In this document: positions 7,581 through 13,356 of the stretch, piece by piece | Numbering within the stretch: position 1 is the first letter of the stretch | How the letters are laid out: every line of letters begins with the position of its first letter | Origin: Bacteroidales bacterium UBA4893 | GTDB lineage: Bacteria > Bacteroidota > Bacteroidia > Bacteroidales > P3 | NCBI GenBank assembly: GCA_002399025.1 | Contig: DHCV01000034.1 | Span: 50,235-63,590, forward strand | Length of the DNA stretch: 13,356 nucleotides | Direction: 5' to 3' | Position numbers and translations under genes: made by a program | Notes under the pieces: generated by a model | What the model was told of the DNA's origin: nothing | Seen by the model: only the letters and a program-made list of their open reading frames with translations | Databases searched by the model: none

Positions 7581-7695
7581 ATTTAGATTGAAAAGAAGTT
7601 TAGCAAGTTTTAATTAAGGCTTTCTTTATACAATCAAATATCTTTTTCTTTAAATTTGGATACATAAGTCTATTCCAACTCATTTTGAGACAATT

Positions 7696-7726
7696 TTTAA
7701 TTATTTCTATTATTTTACTACCTTTG
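7696..7726 (+). promoter_or_regulatory. Putative metG promoter
   Basis: TACCTTTG (7719-7726) matches the -7 consensus TAnnTTTG and is followed by CAAC, like the fabD box. TTTA at 7696-7699 lies 19 bases upstream, a three-of-four match to the -33 TTTG. Transcription would begin near 7733, giving a leader of about 85 bases, and would leave the periodic array upstream of the start site. Confidence 0.55.
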
Positions 7727-7819
7727 CAACTTGATTTTTCCTTTAAACATAATTTATAAATAAACATTCCTTCGCTTTTTTGTTGAAGAAATAAATAAGA
7801 AGAAAAAACAAAACAATTT

Positions 7820-9874
7820 ATGACATACACAGATAAAGAAAAGAAATTTAAACGTTTTAACGTAACAACTGCTCTTCCTTATGCAAATGGAGGAGTTCAT
7901 ATTGGACATTTGGCTGGAGTTTATGTTCCTGCAGATATTTATGTACGTTATCTTCGTTTGATGCAGGAGGATGTAATTTTTGTTGGAGGAAGTGATGAAC
8001 ATGGAGTGCCAATTACAATTAAGGCAAAGAAAGAAGGTGTTACACCTCAAGATATTGTTGATAGATACCATAATATTATTAAGAAAAGTTTTGAAGAATT
8101 TGGAATTACCTACGATATCTATTCACGCACCTCATCACAAACTCATCACAAAACCTCATCAGATTTCTTTAAGAAGCTCTTTAATGATGGAAAGTTTATA
8201 GAAAAGGTTTCAGAACAATATTATGATGAAGAAGCTAAAGCTTTTTTAGCAGACAGATACATAACAGGCACTTGTCCACATTGTGGAAACGAGAAAGCTT
8301 ATGGCGATCAGTGTGAAGCCTGCGGAACAAGTTTAAATGCAACCGATTTAATCAATCCTCAATCAACCCTAAGTGGAGCAAAGCCAGTTTTGAAAGAAAC
8401 CAAACATTGGTTTTTACCACTTAATGACTATGAAGCTTTCCTTAGAGAATGGATATTGGAAAACCACAAAGAATGGAAGCCAAATGTTTATGGACAATGC
8501 AAAAGCTGGATAGAACAAGGACTTCAACCAAGAGCCGTTACAAGAGATTTGGACTGGGGAGTAAAAGTTCCAATTGAAGGAGCTGATGGTAAGGTTTTAT
8601 ATGTTTGGTTTGATGCTCCAATAGGATATATTTCAAACACCATTGAACTACTTCCTAATGATTGGGAAAAATGGTGGAAAGACAAAGAGACTAAGCTTGT
8701 ACATTTTATTGGAAAAGATAATATTGTTTTCCATTGCATAGTTTTCCCTTCAATGCTAAAAGCTGAAGGAAGTTATATATTGCCTGAGAATGTTCCTGCC
8801 AATGAATTCCTAAACCTTGAAGGAGATAAGATATCAACATCAAGAAACTGGGCTGTTTGGTTAGATGAATATTTAATTGACTTTCCTAACAAACAAGATA
8901 TTTTGCGTTATGTTCTTTGTGCAAATGCTCCTGAGTCAAAAGACAATGACTTTACATGGAAAGATTTTCAAACACGTAATAATAGCGAACTTGTTGCCAT
9001 ATTAGGTAACTTTATAAATCGCACGATTGTACTTACTCACAAATATTTTGAAGGCAAGGTTCCAAAACTTAATAACCTTTCCGAATTAGACAAAGCCACC
9101 ATAGAAGAAATTAAAACCTATCCCCAAAAGATTGGTACTCTATTGGAGACATACAAATTCCGTGAAGCATTATTTGAAATGATGAACTTAGCACGTTTGG
9201 GAAATAAATATTTAACTGAAAACGAACCTTGGAAAACAATCAAAACAGATGTTGAAAGAACCCAAACCTCAATCAACATTAGCCTTCAAATTTGTGCTAA
9301 CCTGGCAATACTTATGGAGCCATTCCTTCCATTCTCTGCAAAGAAACTCCAAAAGATGATTAATCTAAATCCATTAAATTGGTTTGAAGTTGGGAATTAC
9401 AACTTGCTTAATGAAGGACATAAGATTGAAGAAGCAGAACTATTGTTTGAAAGAATTGAAGACTCTGAAATAGAAAAACAAACAAATAAACTTCTTCAAA
9501 CAAAGGAAAGCAACAAAGAAAACAACTATAAAGCAAGTGAACAAAAAGAGAATATTCAATTTGATGATTTTGCAAAAATAGATATTCGTACGGGAACAAT
9601 TCTTGAAGCAGAAAAAGTTCCAAAGACAAAGAAGCTCCTAAAACTAAAGATAGATACAGGAATTGATCAAAGAACAATTGTGAGTGGAATTGCAGAATAC
9701 TTTGAGCCAGAAAACATAATAGGAACACAAGTATCTGTTTTAGTTAACCTTGCCCCCAAAGAACTTAAAGGCATTCAATCACAAGGAATGATTCTAATGG
9801 CAGAAGACAAAGACGGCAAATTAGTTTTTGTTTCCCCAAAAGAAAAGGTAGTAAACGGAGCTGAAATCAGATAG
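7820..9874 (+). CDS. metG: Methionyl-tRNA synthetase with C-terminal tRNA-binding domain
   Basis: A 684-residue cytoplasmic class I synthetase that charges tRNA-Met and initiator tRNA. The Rossmann catalytic domain shows the HIGH motif HIGH at 27-30, preceded by PYANGGV. A zinc knuckle has Cys152, Cys155, Cys165 and Cys168. The KMSKS loop reads KISTS at 337-341, a usual bacterial variation. An alpha-helical anticodon-binding domain follows (about 385-540), then a low-complexity lysine/glutamate/asparagine linker (about 545-580). Residues from 581 (FDDFAKIDIRTGTILEAEKV) form the OB-fold tRNA-binding domain of the EMAPII/Arc1p type, which in bacterial MetG aids tRNA binding and dimerisation. 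The full length suits the two-part Bacteroidota/E. coli type. The start is the first ATG giving a complete HIGH domain, about 85 bases after the predicted transcription start. A small membrane-protein gene follows 27 bases downstream. Confidence 0.97.
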   Translation: MTYTDKEKKFKRFNVTTALPYANGGVHIGHLAGVYVPADIYVRYLRLMQEDVIFVGGSDEHGVPITIKAKKEGVTPQDIVDRYHNIIKKSFEEFGITYDIYSRTSSQTHHKTSSDFFKKLFNDGKFIEKVSEQYYDEEAKAFLADRYITGTCPHCGNEKAYGDQCEACGTSLNATDLINPQSTLSGAKPVLKETKHWFLPLNDYEAFLREWILENHKEWKPNVYGQCKSWIEQGLQPRAVTRDLDWGVKVPIEGADGKVLYVWFDAPIGYISNTIELLPNDWEKWWKDKETKLVHFIGKDNIVFHCIVFPSMLKAEGSYILPENVPANEFLNLEGDKISTSRNWAVWLDEYLIDFPNKQDILRYVLCANAPESKDNDFTWKDFQTRNNSELVAILGNFINRTIVLTHKYFEGKVPKLNNLSELDKATIEEIKTYPQKIGTLLETYKFREALFEMMNLARLGNKYLTENEPWKTIKTDVERTQTSINISLQICANLAILMEPFLPFSAKKLQKMINLNPLNWFEVGNYNLLNEGHKIEEAELLFERIEDSEIEKQTNKLLQTKESNKENNYKASEQKENIQFDDFAKIDIRTGTILEAEKVPKTKKLLKLKIDTGIDQRTIVSGIAEYFEPENIIGTQVSVLVNLAPKELKGIQSQGMILMAEDKDGKLVFVSPKEKVVNGAEIR

Positions 9875-9901
9875 TTTATAAGAACATTAAACTTTAATAG
9901 C

Positions 9902-10096
9902 ATGGAAGATTCTAAATTCAAACCCAACCCTTGGCTTATTGCTGGTTTTATTTCAATGCTATTAGCAGTAGTATTGTTCTATTTCTCTATAATAAACTTT
10001 ACTGCAAGCATATCATTAATAGCCTTAAGCATAGTTTTTGATATAATTTCTATTATTCAATATAAAAAGAAGAGCAAAGAAAAAAACGAAGAGTAA
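9902..10096 (+). CDS. Small two-helix membrane protein of unknown function
   Basis: A 64-residue protein beginning MEDSKFKPNPW. Two hydrophobic segments, about residues 10-29 and 35-54, are joined by a short turn (NFT), and the charged tail YKKKSKEKNEE is strongly basic then acidic. This suggests a double-spanning inner-membrane protein, with the positive-inside rule favouring a cytoplasmic C-terminus. It lies 27 bases after metG on the same strand and just before a terminator, so it is probably the last gene of the metG transcript. I do not recognise a family. That it is real rests on its compact hydrophobic pattern, location and terminator rather than on homology. Confidence 0.65.
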   Translation: MEDSKFKPNPWLIAGFISMLLAVVLFYFSIINFTASISLIALSIVFDIISIIQYKKKSKEKNEE

Positions 10097-10101
10097 TAAA
10101 G

Positions 10102-10142
10102 AATAAGGGATGCACTAAATGAAGTACGTCCCTTATTTTTTA
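10102..10142 (+). terminator. Terminator between convergent transcripts, probably bidirectional
   Basis: AATAAGGGA (10102-10110) pairs with TCCCTTATT (10129-10137). The stem can extend inwards through TG/CG and ACT/AGT around a short loop. On the plus strand a T-rich tail follows (TTATTTTTTATTT), ending the metG transcript. On the minus strand the tail TTATTCTTTATTA is weaker but could also stop the secreted-protein operon, whose last stop codon is at 10163. Confidence 0.8.
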
Positions 10143-10162
10143 TTTAAACAACCAATTCCTTT

Positions 10163-11242
10163 TTATTTAACAACCAGTTTCTTTTTAATTGTTCCTTTGT
10201 CAGTAATTAAGCTTACAACATAATTACCTTTGGCAAGTGAACTGATATCTATTGTTGATTCTTTTTTGTTTAGAGTTATTGCCTTTGCTTTCTTTCCTAA
10301 AGCATCGTAAAACTCTATTTCTTTTATTATATCTTGACTTTCTATATTTAAAGTATTTTCAGCTGGATTTGGATAAAGCTTTATTGTGTTTTCAATATTT
10401 ATGTTTTCCCCTAAACTCAAGCTATCTCCAACTTTTAGAATTGGGAGAAATTCAATAAAGGTCTTTTGATATAAATGATAGAGTGGGTCTTCTGAAAAAC
10501 GTATCCATTTATTATCCTTCTTTAACCAAGGACTTTCTTCAAAAGCTGTTGCATACAAAGTATCTATTACTGTTGCCCATGGATCAGGATTATCATAATT
10601 TATACCTACATAAAGTGTATCCCAAGGTGCATTTTCTGCACGAAAGAAATTCTCTAAACATCCTGTTGAATCATATACACTCCATGTACAAGGATAGACA
10701 ATCTCAAATCCTATATATTGATTATATGGAGCATAAATATCACCTGCTAAATAAAAATCACTAACTTGTATTTCATTATGAAAATAATGAAGTCTATATC
10801 CATCTGATAAACTAGTATTCCATGGATCTATAATTGAGGAATCCAAATCATTAAAACCCATATCCATTATTCTTAGAAAGACATTTCCATATAATGAAGG
10901 AGATAGGCATCCATTAGGGTTGTGAAGTTTTACGGCTATTCCTATAACAGTAACTGTTGAATCAAAATGATAAGGTTGAGCGAGTCCCTGAACGTCATAT
11001 ATATTCATTCCTGCAATCTGTTGAGATCCAAAACATGGAATATTGGTACCTGGATAGTAGGAAGTATTACAACTATCACAAAGATGTGCATAGTATTCAT
11101 AATAAATAAAATTCATATTTCCCCAATAACAGTTACTTAAATCATAAGGATGATAAACTAAAGTATCATATTGTGTTTGTGCATTAACTCTTAATAATGC
11201 AAACACTAAGGCTATTGTTAATAATATCTTTTTCATAAGCAT
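10163..11242 (-). CDS. T9SS type A sorting-domain protein, tandem paralogue 2 (unknown function)
   Basis: A 359-residue exported protein. A signal peptide (KKILLTIALVFALL) ends at VNA before Gln22. The start may be the ATG at 11242 or the in-frame one at 11236 (MKKIL); the second gives the more usual signal peptide. The mature domain, about 22-285, is rich in Tyr, Asp and Asn, with cysteines at 38, 55, 58, 70 and 112 and in PCTW and TGCLEN. Disulphides are plausible in an exported protein. From 288, KLYPNPAENTLNI through to KKKLVVK is a type A C-terminal sorting domain, recognised by the T9SS and removed or modified at the cell surface. Seven cysteines are shared with the neighbour upstream, of which this is clearly a duplicate. 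The mature domain matches nothing I know, so its job is unknown; surface display or release is inferred. Confidence 0.9.
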   Translation of the reverse strand: MLMKKILLTIALVFALLRVNAQTQYDTLVYHPYDLSNCYWGNMNFIYYEYYAHLCDSCNTSYYPGTNIPCFGSQQIAGMNIYDVQGLAQPYHFDSTVTVIGIAVKLHNPNGCLSPSLYGNVFLRIMDMGFNDLDSSIIDPWNTSLSDGYRLHYFHNEIQVSDFYLAGDIYAPYNQYIGFEIVYPCTWSVYDSTGCLENFFRAENAPWDTLYVGINYDNPDPWATVIDTLYATAFEESPWLKKDNKWIRFSEDPLYHLYQKTFIEFLPILKVGDSLSLGENINIENTIKLYPNPAENTLNIESQDIIKEIEFYDALGKKAKAITLNKKESTIDISSLAKGNYVVSLITDKGTIKKKLVVK

Positions 11243-11248
11243 ATTTTT

Positions 11249-12325
11249 TTATTTCACAACCAATTTCTTTTTAATCTTTCCTTTGTCGGTTATTAAGTTT
11301 ACAACATAATTACCCTTAGCAAGTGAACTTATATCTATTGTTGATTCTTTTTTGTTTAGGGTTATTGCCTTTGCTTTCTTTCCTAAAGCATCGTAAAACT
11401 CTATTTCTTTTATTATATCTTGGCTTTCTATATTTAAAGTATTTTCAGCTGGATTTGGATAAAGCTTTATTGTGTTTTCAATATTTATATTTTCCCCTAA
11501 ACTCAAACCATCACCAACTTTAAGGATTGGAAGAAATTCAATAAAGGTTTTTTGATATAAATGATAAACAGGGTCATCAGAAAAACGTATCCATTTACTA
11601 TCTTTCTTTAACCAAGGACTATCTTCAAAAGTTGTCGCATACAAAGTATCTGTTACTGTTGCCCATGGGTCAGGATTATAATAATTTATACCTACATAAA
11701 ATGTATCATAAGGGAAATTTCCAGATCGAAACAAATTCTCTAAACATCCAGTTGAATCATATAAACTCCATGTACAAGGATAGACAATCTCAAATCCACT
11801 ATATTGATTATATGCAGGAATATCACTTGCTAAATAGAAATCTTTTGTTTGTATTTCATTAGAAAAGTAATGCAGTCTATATCCATTTGATTCTGGAGTG
11901 TACCATGGATCTATTGCTGAGGAATCCAAGCAATTAAATCCCATATCCATTATTCTTAGAAATACAGTTCCATATAATGAAGGAGATAAACAACCATTAG
12001 GGTTGTGAAGTTTTACTGCTATTCCTATAACAGTAACTGTTGAATCAAAATGATAAGGTTGTGCAAGTCCTAGTACGTCATATCTATTCATTCCTGCAAT
12101 CTGGTCAGACATAACACATAAAATATTTGTACCAGGATAGTATGAAGAATTACAACTATCACAAAACATTGCATAATATGTATAAGGCATAAAATCCATA
12201 TTTCCCCAATAACAATTACTTAAATCATAAGGATGATAAACTATGGTATCATATTGTGTTTGTGCATTAACTTTCAATAATGCAAACACTATGACTATTG
12301 TTAATAATATCTTTTTCATATACAT
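11249..12325 (-). CDS. T9SS type A sorting-domain protein, tandem paralogue 1 (unknown function)
   Basis: A 358-residue paralogue of the next gene downstream, alignable end to end with one single-residue gap; I judge it roughly four-fifths identical in the mature region. The signal peptide (KKILLTIVIVFALL) ends at VNA before Gln. Two starts are possible, at 12325 or 12319 (MKKIL); both paralogues keep the ATG-codon-ATG-AAA-AAA arrangement. The same seven cysteines occur, plus one extra in GFNCLDSS. The C-terminal sorting domain from about 287 differs from the neighbour's at only two residues, and the DNA encoding its first half is almost identical. It starts 6 bases after the stop of the gene to its right and ends 6 bases before the next start, so all three are probably co-transcribed. 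It is likely secreted through the T9SS; function unknown. Confidence 0.9.
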   Translation of the reverse strand: MYMKKILLTIVIVFALLKVNAQTQYDTIVYHPYDLSNCYWGNMDFMPYTYYAMFCDSCNSSYYPGTNILCVMSDQIAGMNRYDVLGLAQPYHFDSTVTVIGIAVKLHNPNGCLSPSLYGTVFLRIMDMGFNCLDSSAIDPWYTPESNGYRLHYFSNEIQTKDFYLASDIPAYNQYSGFEIVYPCTWSLYDSTGCLENLFRSGNFPYDTFYVGINYYNPDPWATVTDTLYATTFEDSPWLKKDSKWIRFSDDPVYHLYQKTFIEFLPILKVGDGLSLGENINIENTIKLYPNPAENTLNIESQDIIKEIEFYDALGKKAKAITLNKKESTIDISSLAKGNYVVNLITDKGKIKKKLVVK

Positions 12326-12331
12326 TGATTT

Positions 12332-13356
12332 TTATTCCATTTCTAAACATTGTTTTATTACATCATTATTATTTGGTTCATTTAAATCCATCTTATGAAT
12401 TATTGTTGTATTGCCCGGATAGTAAAATCCAGGAGAATATAGATACATAAGTGCAAAGTTACATGGGAATAAGTTATCCCATTGATTAAAACTATTTATT
12501 CCCATTTCAAATACAGCTCTTGGTCGATAGTCTCTACAGGAATTCGGCATAAAATTATTCTCTTCATTATCTAAAATACCTAATCCTAATTGTGTTCCAA
12601 AATTTCCAATAAGAGCGAAATTATTCCTATTGTATTTTAATATATTATTCCAAGCTCGGTTATTTTGTAATACAAATAGAAATTTAGAAATATAGGTATT
12701 ATTAGCATCAAAAATACTATTATCCATATCTACATATTGTACATCTTCTGTAAAAATACCATTATTTAATTGACTCCTTAAAACTAAGAGGTTGTTCATT
12801 TCTGGCAAATATTCTATATCTCTCAAAACTACTTTATCTGAATTTTCATCAATTAATGAAGTATGAATGATATTAAATGGTTCTATTCCTAAATCAACTT
12901 TTGTAACTATGGTCCCTAATATATTACTTGGTAAAGGTCGATGAGAAACATGTACTATTGCTATATTATCTCTTTCTAATCTTTCTATATAAAAACCATC
13001 ATTTGTAACATTATTATAAATATTAGTATAATAAGAAGGAGCGAGAACTTTATAAGAAACATGAATATTAAAGTCTTCCTTATCAATTCTTCTTAAAACA
13101 ATATATTTACTTCTATTAGGATTTCCCGTGAAAGAAGGATCAAAAAATTGAGTTGAAGCCAAGCATATATAATTATCTGTTATTACTAAATCTTGAAATT
13201 CTTCATATTCATATGGATGATTAATTTCGTTTTTAAAATACTTATGCCTATACAATGTAAAAGGATTAACAGATGGATAAGCAGGATTTAAAACTGTTTC
13301 TATTATTTTATATCCAATAAAACAATCATAATGATTTGTATCTGGATAAACCCAAG
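12332..13356 (-). CDS. C-terminal part of an uncharacterised protein (runs off right edge)
   Basis: The minus-strand frame is open from the right edge to a stop at 12332, giving 340 visible residues. An in-frame TTG at 13255 could serve as a start, but the frame continues upstream with similar composition (for example WVYPDTNHYDCFIGYK), so the true start lies outside the window. Recurrent stretches such as DLVITDNYICLAST, DIEYLPEMNNLLVLRS and NFALIGNFG suggest a repeated beta-strand, possibly propeller-like, fold. The protein is rich in Asn, Tyr and Ile. It ends in NDVIKQCLEME and shows no T9SS sorting domain, unlike its two operon partners. Genomic position implies a secreted or surface role, but no signal peptide can be seen. 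I do not recognise the family. Confidence 0.8.
   Translation of the reverse strand, partial: WVYPDTNHYDCFIGYKIIETVLNPAYPSVNPFTLYRHKYFKNEINHPYEYEEFQDLVITDNYICLASTQFFDPSFTGNPNRSKYIVLRRIDKEDFNIHVSYKVLAPSYYTNIYNNVTNDGFYIERLERDNIAIVHVSHRPLPSNILGTIVTKVDLGIEPFNIIHTSLIDENSDKVVLRDIEYLPEMNNLLVLRSQLNNGIFTEDVQYVDMDNSIFDANNTYISKFLFVLQNNRAWNNILKYNRNNFALIGNFGTQLGLGILDNEENNFMPNSCRDYRPRAVFEMGINSFNQWDNLFPCNFALMYLYSPGFYYPGNTTIIHKMDLNEPNNNDVIKQCLEME

Larger units (their letters stand above)
7365..7589. repeat. Imperfect inverted-repeat element enclosing the periodic array
   Basis: The left arm (7367-7416) and the reverse complement of the right arm (7538-7587) are both 50 bases long and flank the array symmetrically. 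Aligned without gaps they agree at 31 of 50 positions, with 23 of the outer 31 matching. Two more outer bases on each side also pair. No target-site duplication is evident. The arrangement resembles a non-coding miniature repeat element, or a transcript able to fold into one long hairpin. Divergence between the arms suggests an old element or a loosely conserved structure. There is no coding capacity, and this is my own alignment by eye. Confidence 0.5.
7297..7819. other. Gene-free region between gcvP and metG
   Basis: About 520 bases without a convincing coding region. From the left it holds a 14-base palindrome TTTTTAGCTAAAAA (7317-7330), the imperfect inverted-repeat element with the 22-bp-period array (7365-7589), an A/T-rich stretch with no recognised feature (about 7590-7695), and the proposed metG promoter and leader (7696-7819). 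I see no tRNA, T-box or known riboswitch in it. Confidence 0.7.

Noticed and set aside
7365..7589. Insertion sequence
   Set aside because: No transposase coding capacity and no clear target-site duplication. A non-autonomous repeat remains possible and is reported as such.
7733..7819. T-box or SAM/methionine riboswitch in the metG leader
   Set aside because: The leader of about 85 bases shows no T-box sequence, no convincing antiterminator and no terminator; only a weak 4-bp hairpin (CTTC/GAAG) was found.
7600..7830. Minus-strand open frame of 76 codons upstream of metG
   Set aside because: It overlaps the metG start and lies across the metG promoter and leader. Its composition (many Lys, Cys, Phe, Ile) is what A/T-rich DNA gives by chance, and no domain or upstream signal is seen.
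10252..11862. Several plus-strand frames opposite the two T9SS genes
   Set aside because: They are Leu/Tyr-rich antisense shadows that recur at matching positions only because the underlying genes are duplicates.
13253..13255. TTG as the start of the right-edge gene
   Set aside because: The reading frame continues to the window edge with the same protein character, so an internal TTG is unlikely to be the true start.

Overview
The window looks like a low-GC chromosomal segment from a Bacteroidota bacterium, probably Bacteroidales or a relative. Three things point there. Two genes end in type IX secretion (T9SS type A) sorting domains. Putative promoters match the Bacteroidota -7 consensus TAnnTTTG, and start codons sit behind A/T-rich leaders without clear Shine-Dalgarno sequences. 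The proteins themselves (M3 peptidase, single-chain GcvP, MetG with a C-terminal tRNA-binding domain) are of types common in that phylum. The species cannot be told from the sequence.

Layout, left to right. At 1-359 (minus) is the N-terminus of an exported beta-propeller-like protein cut by the window edge. At 567-2696 (minus) is an exported M3-family zinc peptidase (Dcp-like) with its own promoter and a strong terminator. Divergent from it is a plus-strand operon: fabD (malonyl-CoA:ACP transacylase), a small nitroreductase and gcvP (glycine decarboxylase P protein), separated by 12 and 7 bases and closed by two hairpins. A gene-free stretch of about 520 bases follows, then metG (7820-9874) and a 64-residue membrane protein. 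A convergent terminator separates these from a minus-strand block entering from the right edge: a partial protein of unknown function followed by two tandem paralogous T9SS cargo proteins, each separated by 6 bases, which suggests one transcript.

The central genes are housekeeping: fatty-acid initiation, one-carbon/glycine metabolism and translation. The flanks hold secreted or surface proteins.

The least explained structure is in the gcvP-metG gap. An 11-bp near-palindrome, TCATGGCATGA, occurs six times at exactly 22-bp spacing (7417-7537), the last copy inverted and the 11-bp spacers unrelated. The array is centred in a roughly 225-bp imperfect inverted repeat. Part of the right arm recurs, inverted, upstream of fabD. 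I do not recognise this element; it could be a multimeric protein-binding site, a REP/MITE-like repeat or a structured RNA.
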